From Acidimicrobiales bacterium (GTDB lineage Bacteria; Actinomycetota; Acidimicrobiia; Acidimicrobiales; CADCSY01), in contig DATKDW010000085.1 of NCBI GenBank assembly GCA_035512495.1, forward strand, positions 1-37,980: a DNA stretch of 37,980 nucleotides, in the 5' to 3' direction. Positions 25,984 through 32,603 of this stretch are shown piece after piece; position 1 is the stretch's first letter, and every line of letters begins with the position of its first letter. A program made the position numbers and the translations under genes. The notes under the pieces were generated by a model. The model was given only the letters and a program-made list of their open reading frames with translations, was not told where the DNA came from and searched no databases.

Positions 25984-26943
25984 TTATCCGGCAGCGGCGC
26001 TGGCCACGCCGGGGAGCAGGGCGGCACCGACGACCCCGGAGCTGTCGCCGAGCTCGGCGGGCACCACCCGCAGCGGCGAGCTCGGCACGAGCAGCCTGCT
26101 GCGCACCTCCTGCTCAATCCGCCCGACGAACGGGGGCCCGAGCTTGTCGGCCAGGCCCCCGCCCACCACCACCAGCTCGAGGTCGACGGCGTGCACCACC
26201 GATGCCAGGGCCGCCCCGAGGGCCACCACGGCGTCGTCGACGAGCTCGATCGCCACCGCGTCGCCGGCCTCGATCGCCCCTCGCCAGGTGCCCGACTTCA
26301 TGCGGCCCTCCCCGACCCGCTCGACCAGCCACGTGGGCTCACCGGCGGCGTGGCGACGACGGGCCTCGACCTCCATGGCGGCCCGGCCGGCGTAGGCCTC
26401 GAGGTGCCCAGGCCGCCCGCAGCCGCACCGGCGCCCGTCGCGGTGGGCGACCACCATGTGGCCGATCTCACCGGCGAGGCCGGACGGACCCCGCCGGACC
26501 TTCCCTCCGAGGACCAGCCCCCCACCCACGCCCGTGCCCACGAAGACCACCAGCAGGTCGTCGGTACCGCGCCCGGCGCCGTGGCGGTGCTCGCCCAGGG
26601 CGGCGGCGTTCACGTCGTTGTCGATCGCCACCCGCTCCACGCCGAGCGCCTCGGCCAGGAGGGCGGCCAGCGGCACGGGCCGGTCGAAGCCCGGCACGTT
26701 CGGGGCGGCGAGCACCGTCCCGGAGGTGGGGTCGACGACGCCGGGCGCGCCCACGCCCACGCCACCGACGTCGTCGAGGGAGCAGTCGAGGGCCTCGACC
26801 GCCTTGGTGATCGTCGCAACGACGGCGTCGACGCCACCGGAGCTGGGCGTGGGGATCTTCTCGGACGAGACGACCTCGCCGTCGTCGACGAGGGCGGCGA
26901 GGACCTTGGTGCCGCCGAGGTCGACGCCGATCGTCAGCCCCAC
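25984..26943 (-). CDS. ROK-family sugar kinase (glucokinase-like)
   Basis: A 319-residue ROK protein with GVDLGGTK (6-13, phosphate loop), the catalytic D110 in IDNDVNAAALGE, GTGVGGGLV and the zinc motif GH(161-162)...C173-x-C175-x4-H180-x-E182. The canonical third cysteine (CxCGxxGC) is His, seen in a subset of the family and still able to bind zinc. It lacks any DNA-binding extension, so it is an enzyme rather than a NagC-type repressor. Glucose is the likeliest substrate. Its place directly before ppk is suggestive, but polyphosphate glucokinases that I know lack this zinc motif, so ATP is the more likely donor. Start is GTG 26941-26943. Confidence 0.88.
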   Translation of the reverse strand: MGLTIGVDLGGTKVLAALVDDGEVVSSEKIPTPSSGGVDAVVATITKAVEALDCSLDDVGGVGVGAPGVVDPTSGTVLAAPNVPGFDRPVPLAALLAEALGVERVAIDNDVNAAALGEHRHGAGRGTDDLLVVFVGTGVGGGLVLGGKVRRGPSGLAGEIGHMVVAHRDGRRCGCGRPGHLEAYAGRAAMEVEARRRHAAGEPTWLVERVGEGRMKSGTWRGAIEAGDAVAIELVDDAVVALGAALASVVHAVDLELVVVGGGLADKLGPPFVGRIEQEVRSRLLVPSSPLRVVPAELGDSSGVVGAALLPGVASAAAG

Positions 26944-26953
26944 GGGGGCTCCG

Positions 26954-27256
26954 TCAGGCCCGGTAGGCCGGGTCGGGCGGCGCCTGCTCGTCGGGCAGGC
27001 CGAGGTCCCACTCGAGCAGCAGCGCCTCGCGCTCGGCGTCGCGGGCGACGCGCTCGCGGTTGCGGCGGAACTGCGGGTCGTGCGGTGGCAGCAGATTCAG
27101 CCGGGCCATGACCCGCTGGCGGAAGCCATCGATCATCCGAGGGTCACCGAAGTCGGACTGGAGCTCCCAGTGAGGCGACACCGGGCCGAGGTACACGATG
27201 CGGACGTGGCCCTGCGGCGGCTGTTCCTCGGTCGGCGTCTGGCTCTGCATCGACAT
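26954..27256 (-). CDS. Small protein of unknown function upstream of the ROK kinase gene
   Basis: A 100-residue soluble product with MSMQSQTPTEEQPPQGHVRIVYLGPVSPHWEL at its start and a charged helical remainder (MIDGFRQRVMARLNLLPPHDPQFRRNRERVARDAEREALLLEWDL). I do not recognise a family. The segment VRIVYLGPVSPHWE looks like a conserved strand-turn. It begins the run hypothetical-ROK-ppk-Nudix, 10 bases before the ROK start, so it is probably co-transcribed. Confidence 0.7.
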   Translation of the reverse strand: MSMQSQTPTEEQPPQGHVRIVYLGPVSPHWELQSDFGDPRMIDGFRQRVMARLNLLPPHDPQFRRNRERVARDAEREALLLEWDLGLPDEQAPPDPAYRA

Positions 27257-27306
27257 CCGGGACTCCTGGCTGGGACGGGGACCGGCCGATCCTACCGGCT
27301 CACCCG

Positions 27307-28578
27307 TCAGTCACCGGCCTGCTCGACATCGACCGAGCCGAGCGTCGCGGTGGTGGTGCCCTCCTCGCCGCCGCGCTCGTAGCGGATGGTCACGGCATCC
27401 CCCGGCTCCTTGGCCACGATGGCGGCGACCACCCCCGACGCCGAGGCGACCGTGCGGCCGTCGATGGCGACGATGACATCGCCCTGACGGAGGCCGGCCT
27501 CGGCGGCGGAGGTGCCGGGGACCACACGGGTCACGAAGGCACCCTCGGCTGCGGTGACGCCGAGCTGGTCGAGGATCTGCGGCGAGACGTCGTCGACATC
27601 GGCGGTGCTCACGCCGAGGAAGGCGCCCCCTCGCACCTCGCCGCCCCCGTTGCGCAGCTCCTCGAGCAGGGGCTTGATGAAGTCGATGGCGAGGGCGAAG
27701 CCGATGCCCTCGGCGTTGCCGGCGATGGCGGTGTTGACGCCGATGACCTCACCGAGGGCGTTGACCAGGGGGCCACCCGAGTTGCCGGGGTTGATGGCGG
27801 CATCGGTCTGGATCAGCTGCTCGAGGGTCTGACCGTTCTCGGCGCGGATGCTGCGGGCGAGCGCCGACACGATGCCGGTGGTCACCGTGGGCATGGCGCC
27901 GAGGGCCAAGGCGTTGCCCACCGCCACGACGTCGTCACCGACCTTCATGGACGACGAGTCACCGAGCACCACGGGGGCGAGGCCGCTGACGCCCTGGGCC
28001 TGGATCAGCGCCACGTCGTTGGAGGCGAACCCACCGACGAGGGTGGCCGGGACCTCCCTGCCGTCGGGGAGCATGACCGTGATCGAGGTGGCCCCGGCGA
28101 TGACGTGGTTGTTGGTGAGGATCAGGCCGTCGGCATCGATCACCATGCCGGTGCCGGCACCTTCGACCACCGATGGGGCGGCGCCGAAGCGCCCCGCCCG
28201 CAGCCCTTCGGTGCGCAGGGCGACCACGCCCGGCTGCACGGCGGCCAGCACCCCGCCGACGTCGAGGGGCGCACCCCGGAGCTGGAGGTTGGCCCCAGCG
28301 TCCTCCGTCGTCGCCTCGCGGCCGACCGACACGAGGGCGCCGGCGGTCACGAGGGCGCCCACCAGCGCGCCCACCAGGCCCCCGATCAGTGCCGCAGGGA
28401 GCCAGCCACGGCCTCCGCGCTCGTCGGGCGCCACCGGGGCGGGCGGAGGGTGCTCGTCGCCCGGCAGGGGCGACCAGGCCGGGGACCAGGCGTCGGGCGT
28501 GGGCGGCGCGGTGGGTGGGTTGGCGCTCCACGTCGCGGGATCGGCGGGGGCGGGGTCCCCCGGTGAATCGTGCTGCAT
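27307..28578 (-). CDS. htrA: HtrA/DegP-type membrane serine protease with PDZ domain
   Basis: A 423-residue protein. A proline-rich cytoplasmic N-terminus (1-58) leads to a membrane span (61-83), then a trypsin-like protease domain with H158 (LTNNHVI), D188 (NDVALI) and S267 (GNSGGP), and a PDZ domain (about 300-400: AFLGVSTADVDDV...EAGLRQGDVIVAIDG). It resembles PepD/HtrA2-type proteases that remove damaged envelope proteins. I chose ATG 28576-28578, which has GGGAGG just upstream; in-frame starts as far as 28701 would add a stretch overlapping the promoter region. It is divergent from the small whiB gene, and may share regulation with it. Confidence 0.93.
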   Translation of the reverse strand: MQHDSPGDPAPADPATWSANPPTAPPTPDAWSPAWSPLPGDEHPPPAPVAPDERGGRGWLPAALIGGLVGALVGALVTAGALVSVGREATTEDAGANLQLRGAPLDVGGVLAAVQPGVVALRTEGLRAGRFGAAPSVVEGAGTGMVIDADGLILTNNHVIAGATSITVMLPDGREVPATLVGGFASNDVALIQAQGVSGLAPVVLGDSSSMKVGDDVVAVGNALALGAMPTVTTGIVSALARSIRAENGQTLEQLIQTDAAINPGNSGGPLVNALGEVIGVNTAIAGNAEGIGFALAIDFIKPLLEELRNGGGEVRGGAFLGVSTADVDDVSPQILDQLGVTAAEGAFVTRVVPGTSAAEAGLRQGDVIVAIDGRTVASASGVVAAIVAKEPGDAVTIRYERGGEEGTTTATLGSVDVEQAGD

Positions 28579-28648
28579 GTGGCCTCCCGGGCCGGGATTC
28601 GGTGACGGGCCTCGGATGTCCTCGAGTTCCCACCCATCCTGGCCGATG

Positions 28649-28675
28649 GGTTCCCACGTACAGATGTCGGGAACC
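28649..28675. promoter_or_regulatory. Inverted repeat between htrA and whiB
   Basis: GGTTCCC (28649-28655) and GGGAACC (28669-28675) form a perfect 7-bp inverted repeat, 13 bases apart (20 bp centre to centre, two helical turns). A further GTTCCCA lies at 28626-28632. The right arm coincides with the -35 element of the candidate SigR-type promoter for whiB. Confidence 0.45.
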
Positions 28676-28695
28676 ATTACGGCAGCCGCTTCGTT
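28669..28695 (+). promoter_or_regulatory. Candidate SigR/ECF-type promoter for the small whiB gene
   Basis: GGGAAC at 28669-28674 and GTT at 28693-28695 are separated by 18 bases, the GGGAAY-N18-GTT spacing known for SigR/SigH. The same bases can be read as GGAAC-N17-CGTT, the general ECF form. The GTT lies 27 bases before the whiB start codon, leaving about 15-20 bases for the leader. The cognate sigR/rsrA genes lie about 16 kb to the left. Confidence 0.6.
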
Positions 28696-28721
28696 GTACA
28701 AAGGAGCGATAGAGGAGTTCG

Positions 28722-28964
28722 ATGGACACGAGCTGGATGACGGAGGGGAGCTGCCGGAACGAGCCGCCCGAGCGGTTCTTCCCGAGCGACGGCGTGGGCG
28801 TGGAGGTGGCGCGGCGGATCTGTGCCAGCTGCCCGGTCCAGGAGCCCTGCCTCGAGTATGCCCTCGTCCAGCGCATCGACCACGGTGTGTGGGGCGGCGC
28901 CTCGGAGCGTGAGCGCCGGCGCATCCTCAAGCGGCGCCGCACGGAGGCTGCAGCCACCTCCTGA
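28722..28964 (+). CDS. WhiB-family iron-sulfur transcription regulator (short)
   Basis: An 80-residue WhiB protein with the four cluster-binding cysteines C11, C34, C37 and C43 (CxxC in ICASCPVQEPC), the GVWGG turn and a basic helix SERERRRILKRRR for DNA contact. WhiB proteins bind [4Fe-4S] or act as redox/NO sensors, usually with the principal sigma factor. The subgroup cannot be assigned confidently. A GAGGAG ribosome site precedes ATG 28722. It is divergent from htrA, and its upstream region carries a SigR-type promoter and a small palindrome TTGTACAA (28694-28701). Confidence 0.93.
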   Translation: MDTSWMTEGSCRNEPPERFFPSDGVGVEVARRICASCPVQEPCLEYALVQRIDHGVWGGASERERRRILKRRRTEAAATS

Positions 28965-29012
28965 AGGGGGCGTCCTGGGACGTCGGCGTCCGCCGGCGCC
29001 GCGGGTCGCTCG

Positions 29013-29033
29013 CGGGCCGGTGTCGCCGGCCCG
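29013..29033. terminator. Hairpin between whiB and tatA
   Basis: CGGGCCGG (29013-29020) and CCGGCCCG (29026-29033) form a perfect 8-bp stem with a 5-base loop, in the 73-base gap between the convergent whiB and tatA stops. It could terminate both; no T-run is present. Confidence 0.5.
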
Positions 29034-29037
29034 GTGC

Positions 29038-29214
29038 TCAGGTGACGGGCTTGTCGTCCGTGGTCTCGTCCTCGAGCCCCTCGACGTTGCCCTTGCGGAA
29101 CTCCCGCTGGGCCTGGCCGAGCGATCGGGCGAGGCCCGGGAGCTTGGCGCCACCGAAGAACACCAGGACGATCAGCAGGATGATGACGAGCTCGCCGGTG
29201 CCGATCGCTCCCAT
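29038..29214 (-). CDS. tatA: Sec-independent translocase subunit TatA
   Basis: A 58-residue protein starting MGAIGTGELVIILLIVLVFFGGAKLPGLARSLGQAQREFRKG: one membrane span, the F-G hinge and the amphipathic helix that define TatA/E, then a short acidic tail. TatA forms the pore for export of folded proteins. The start is ATG 29212-29214. It is at the short end of the family. The tatC partner is not in the window. It is divergent from the formiminotransferase-like gene. Confidence 0.93.
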   Translation of the reverse strand: MGAIGTGELVIILLIVLVFFGGAKLPGLARSLGQAQREFRKGNVEGLEDETTDDKPVT

Positions 29215-29277
29215 GGCCTCCACCGTAGCCCCTGACCCCCCTCGCGCGGCAGCGCCGCGGCGTGCCAGGGTGGGCGG

Positions 29278-30069
29278 GTGCTCGAGTGCGTCGTCAACGT
29301 GAGCGAGGGCCGGCGACCCGCCGTCCTCGACGCCCTCACGGCGACGGCGGGCGGCGACCTGCTCGACCGCCACGTCGACGCCCACCACCACCGCAGCGTC
29401 TTCACCCTCCTGGGGGAGGAGGCGCCCCGCCGGCTGGCCACCGCCGCCGTCGAGCTGATCGACCTCCGGCGCCACCAGGGCGTCCACCCCCGCCTCGGTG
29501 CCGTCGACGTGGTGCCGTTCGTGGCGCTCGACGGGACCCCGGAGGCGGAGGCGCTCGCCGCTCGTGACCGCTTCGTGGCATGGGCGGCCGCTGAGCTGGG
29601 GCTGGCGGCCCACGCCTACGGCGGCGACGGCCCCACCCTGCCGGCGGTGCGCCGCGGGGCGCGCCGTGGCCTGCGGCCCACTGCCGGGCCCCTGCTCCCC
29701 CACCCGACCGCGGGCGCGGTGGCGGTCGGTGCCCGTCCGGTGCTGGTGGCCTACAACGTGTGGTTGGCAGCGCCCGACCTCTCCCTGGCCCGCTCGATCG
29801 CCGCCGGGCTGCGGGGGCCGGCGGTACGGGCATTGGGTCTCGCCGTGGGCCGCGAGGTGCAGGTCTCGTGCAACCTCGTCGACCCCACCGTGGTCGGTCC
29901 GGCGGCGGTGGTCGACGCCGTGGCGTCGAGCGCACCCGTGGCCCGGTGCGAGCTCGTGGGGCTGCTGCCTGCCGCCGTCCTCGCCGCCGTCCCCGAGGAC
30001 CGGTGGCAGGAGCTCGACGTGGCCGCCGACCGCACGATCGAGGCCCGTCTCGACAGGCGGGGGGCCTAG
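29278..30069 (+). CDS. Glutamate formiminotransferase-like protein
   Basis: A 263-residue protein with the formiminotransferase N-terminal pattern CVVNVSEGR (4-12), DRHVDAHHHRSVFTLLG (30-46, with the catalytic histidine) and VHPRLGAVDVVPFVAL (69-84). It then has a second alpha/beta subdomain with VAYNVWL and VQVSCNLVDP. The cyclodeaminase domain of vertebrate FTCD is absent. The family transfers formimino or formyl groups between glutamate and tetrahydrofolate, mostly in histidine breakdown; no hut genes are nearby, so its physiological role is open. The start is GTG 29278 with GGGCGG upstream. Its stop lies in the first copy of an 11-bp tandem repeat. Confidence 0.85.
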   Translation: MLECVVNVSEGRRPAVLDALTATAGGDLLDRHVDAHHHRSVFTLLGEEAPRRLATAAVELIDLRRHQGVHPRLGAVDVVPFVALDGTPEAEALAARDRFVAWAAAELGLAAHAYGGDGPTLPAVRRGARRGLRPTAGPLLPHPTAGAVAVGARPVLVAYNVWLAAPDLSLARSIAAGLRGPAVRALGLAVGREVQVSCNLVDPTVVGPAAVVDAVASSAPVARCELVGLLPAAVLAAVPEDRWQELDVAADRTIEARLDRRGA

Positions 30070-30082
30070 GCGGGGCCTAGGC
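30061..30082. repeat. 11-bp tandem duplication holding two opposite stop codons
   Basis: GGGGCCTAGGC is repeated exactly twice. The TAG in the first copy ends the plus-strand formiminotransferase-like gene; the TAG on the minus strand of the second copy (30077-30079) ends the whiB2-like gene. Confidence 0.85.
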
Positions 30083-30352
30083 GGTGGCGATGCCTCGTCG
30101 GGCCTGGGCCCGGGCCCGGCGGACGCGACGCCGCTCGCGCTCGCTCATCCCACCCCAGATCCCGAACTTCTCGCCGTTGGCCAGCGCGTACTCGAGGCAG
30201 TCCTCGCGCACGACACAGCCCCGGCACACCTCCTTGGCCTCGCGCGTGGAGGCACCCCGCTCCGGGAAGAACAGGTCGGGGTCCACCCCCAGGCAGTTCG
30301 CCTCGTCCTGCCAGCTCTTCTCACCGGTCGAGATCGCTGTCACCTGTCGCAC
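30077..30352 (-). CDS. whiB2: WhiB2 (WhmD-like) transcription regulator
   Basis: A 91-residue WhiB protein in which the block WQDEANCLGVDPDLFFPERG, then STREAKEVCRGCVVREDCLEYAL, then FGIWGGMSERERRRVRR closely follows WhiB2/WhmD. The four cysteines are C20, C43, C46 and C52, numbered from GTG 30350-30352. WhiB2 is needed for septation in mycobacteria and streptomycetes (WhiB). I prefer GTG 30352 because a GGAGGGG ribosome site lies before it. An in-frame GTG at 30404-30406 would give 109 residues, but has no ribosome site and starts 4 bases after the palindrome. Confidence 0.92.
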   Translation of the reverse strand: MRQVTAISTGEKSWQDEANCLGVDPDLFFPERGASTREAKEVCRGCVVREDCLEYALANGEKFGIWGGMSERERRRVRRARAQARRGIATA

Positions 30353-30409
30353 GGCTGGCTTCCCCTCCTCCGGTGCGGCGTCCCGGCCGGCTGGCCGCTT
30401 CCTCACACC

Positions 30410-30423
30410 GTTGTAATTACAAC
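30410..30423. promoter_or_regulatory. AT-rich palindrome upstream of whiB2 (candidate operator)
   Basis: GTTGTAATTACAAC is a perfect 14-bp palindrome, markedly AT-rich in this high-GC DNA. It falls about where transcription would start from the -35/-10 pair at 30430-30458, so a bound factor could repress. Confidence 0.5.
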
Positions 30424-30429
30424 ACGGTG

Positions 30430-30458
30430 ATCATCCACCCAATGGGCCCAGGATGCAA
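30430..30458 (-). promoter_or_regulatory. Candidate housekeeping promoter of whiB2
   Basis: On the minus strand TTGCAT (30458-30453) and GATGAT (30435-30430) stand 17 bases apart, near the principal-sigma consensus. Transcription would start near 30423, giving a leader of about 70 bases to GTG 30352. Confidence 0.4.
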
Positions 30459-30546
30459 GGGGGTCCTTGACAAGATCACCGCGATCGGGAAGGCGGAGCC
30501 CGCTGTGCAGGTGCCGGCGGCCACCCGCGGGTGTCCGAGATGAGCG

Positions 30547-32547
30547 CTATGCGCTGCGGCGGAGGTTCCGGCGCTGCTCGATGAAGTCGACCAGCACGTA
30601 GTCCCCCAGCGTGTCGGGGGTGGTGAAGAACGCCCGGCCGCGGTTCAGCTCGGTCATCTTCTCCACGAACGCCTTCAGGTAGCCGGTTGCGTCGAGCATG
30701 AAGGTGTTGATGCGGATCCCCTCACGGGTGCAGCGGTTGACCTCGCGCAAGGTGGCGTCGACCGTCTCGCGCACCGGCGGGTAGCTGAAGAACGGCTCGG
30801 CCATGCCCGGCTCGAAGTGGGCGGTGGGCTCACCATCGGTGATCATGATGATCTGCTTGGTGCCCGACTGGCGCGCCAGCATCCGCCGGCTCAGCAGCAG
30901 GCCGTGCTGCATGTTGGTGCCGTAGTCGAAGTCCCAGCTCACCTCGGGCAGGTGCTCGGGCTTGAACTCCCGGGCCACCTTGGAGAACGTCACCATCCCG
31001 AGGAAGTCGCGCGGGTACTGCGTGGAGATCAGCGAGTGCAGCGCCATCGCCACCTTCTTGGCGGCGAGGAAGTTGTCGCGCATCGGCATCGAGAGCGACA
31101 CGTCGAGCATCAGCACCGTCGACGCCCGGCTGACCACTTCGGTCTGCTCCACCTCGAAGTCGTCCGGGCTGAGCGAGACGGGGGTGCCGCCGCCGGCGCG
31201 GCGGATGGCGTTGCGGATCGTTCGCTGGATGTCGAGGTTGAACGGGTCGCCATACTCGTAGGGCTTCGACTGGTAGGCCCGCTCGTGGCCGATGCCGACC
31301 TGCTCGATCTCGTGGCGGCCGGAGGCGTCCTTCATCAGCTTGGCGAACAGCTCTGAGAGGGCGTTCTGCCCGATCTTGCGGATCCCCTTGGGGGTGAGCT
31401 CGTAGCGGCCCTCCCGCTGCTCGATGACCCCGGCGTCCTCGAGCATCTTGGCCACCTCGGCCATGCGCTCGAGCGACAGGGCGGCGTCGTCGCCGAGGAG
31501 CTGGCGGGCCCGGTCGACGTCGACCTCGGCCAGGGCGCCGGGGTTGGTGGCCGAGCGCATGAGCTGCTCGAGCTGGTCGAGGTCGCCGAGCTCCTGCATC
31601 AGGCCGGTGGCCTCGGCGAAGCCGAGCGGGTCGTTGCCGGAGAACTGGTACTGGCGGTCCCACCCGGCGCCGGGGAAGGCGCTGCGGAGGTTGCCGGCGA
31701 GCTGGTCCATCTGGAAGGCGAGGTCCATGTCCTCCAGCAGCTGGTCGGAGAGCCCCTGGAGCTGGGCCCGCTGCTCGGGGGTCATCGAGCTGAGCATCGC
31801 CTGCATGGCCGCCATGCGCTGGGCCATGGTCTCGAGCAGCTCGTCGAGGTCCTTCGGGTTCTCCGGGAAGAAGTCGCCGTGCTTCTCCATGAAGGCGTCG
31901 AAGTCGGGCTCCTCGCCCCGCTCGCGGGCCTCGAGCATCTGGTTCAGGTCGGCGAGCATGTCCTTCATGGCCGCCATGGCCTCCGGGGTGACGTTGCTCA
32001 TGGCCCCGGCCATCTGGTTGAACATCGACTGCGTGACCTGCTGGCGCAGCTCGTCCATGAGCTCCTCGAAGCGCTCCCGCGCCTCGGACGAGGCAAACTC
32101 GTACTCGCTCAGGGAGCGGACCTGGCCGGCGAGGTCGGGCGGCAGGAGGTCGAGCTGCATGCGCTTCTCGGCCGCCACCTCCCCGGTGACCTCCTGGCGG
32201 CGCTCGTCGCCCGAGGCGGCCGCCTCCTGCTCCAGCTCGTCGATGCCCTCGCGCTCCATGTCGATGACGTCGCGCAGCGACTGGGCGATCTCGTCGTAGA
32301 CGCCGCCGAGGTCGTGGCTCTCGAGGCGCTCACGGCGTTGCCGACGCAGCTTCTCGAGCAGCTCGCGCATCCCCTGCACCCGCTCGCCGTTGCGGTCGTT
32401 GAAGCCCGACTGCATGAGGCGCCGCAGGGCCGAGTTGGGGTCGCCGTTGTAGAGGAGGTCGTCGGTGATCTCGCCGAGGATGGCATCGGCGTCGAGGTCG
32501 AAGCCCCGCTGCGAGCCGTCCCACCGCGAGTACGTGAAGCGCCCCAT
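30547..32547 (-). CDS. Large VWA-domain protein
   Basis: A 666-residue soluble protein. The N-terminal two-thirds is charged and helical, with coiled-coil stretches (for example LLEKLRRQRRERLESHDLGG and a Met/Gln-rich part around residues 170-270). A von Willebrand A domain follows from about 475, with the MIDAS D482-x-S484-x-S486 in LMLDVSLSM and IIMITDGEPT as the second metal region. It resembles mycobacterial Rv0959-type proteins, which are encoded beside a MoxR/magnesium-chelatase-like ATPase; no such ATPase is in this window. Probable role: a metal-dependent adaptor for an AAA+ ATPase. It is divergent from nei with a 56-base gap. Confidence 0.85.
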   Translation of the reverse strand: MGRFTYSRWDGSQRGFDLDADAILGEITDDLLYNGDPNSALRRLMQSGFNDRNGERVQGMRELLEKLRRQRRERLESHDLGGVYDEIAQSLRDVIDMEREGIDELEQEAAASGDERRQEVTGEVAAEKRMQLDLLPPDLAGQVRSLSEYEFASSEARERFEELMDELRQQVTQSMFNQMAGAMSNVTPEAMAAMKDMLADLNQMLEARERGEEPDFDAFMEKHGDFFPENPKDLDELLETMAQRMAAMQAMLSSMTPEQRAQLQGLSDQLLEDMDLAFQMDQLAGNLRSAFPGAGWDRQYQFSGNDPLGFAEATGLMQELGDLDQLEQLMRSATNPGALAEVDVDRARQLLGDDAALSLERMAEVAKMLEDAGVIEQREGRYELTPKGIRKIGQNALSELFAKLMKDASGRHEIEQVGIGHERAYQSKPYEYGDPFNLDIQRTIRNAIRRAGGGTPVSLSPDDFEVEQTEVVSRASTVLMLDVSLSMPMRDNFLAAKKVAMALHSLISTQYPRDFLGMVTFSKVAREFKPEHLPEVSWDFDYGTNMQHGLLLSRRMLARQSGTKQIIMITDGEPTAHFEPGMAEPFFSYPPVRETVDATLREVNRCTREGIRINTFMLDATGYLKAFVEKMTELNRGRAFFTTPDTLGDYVLVDFIEQRRNLRRSA

Positions 32548-32603
32548 GGGGCCACGGTAGGCCGTCGTCCGGCACCTCGCGCCGGAGCGGGCAGGCTGGC
32601 CCC

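Noticed and set aside
25984-26943. Polyphosphate glucokinase assignment for the ROK gene beside ppk
   Set aside because: The zinc-binding CxCGxxG motif and the lack of PPGK-like sequence favour an ordinary ROK sugar kinase; adjacency alone is not enough.
23449-27111. A 1220-codon open frame on the plus strand
   Set aside because: It is antisense to the Nudix, ppk and ROK genes, all with conserved catalytic motifs. No domain is visible in the plus-strand product.
29248-29266. GC-rich near-palindrome before the formiminotransferase-like gene
   Set aside because: It has a bulge, and palindromes made only of G and C are expected by chance at this base composition. Nothing places it at a known regulatory position.
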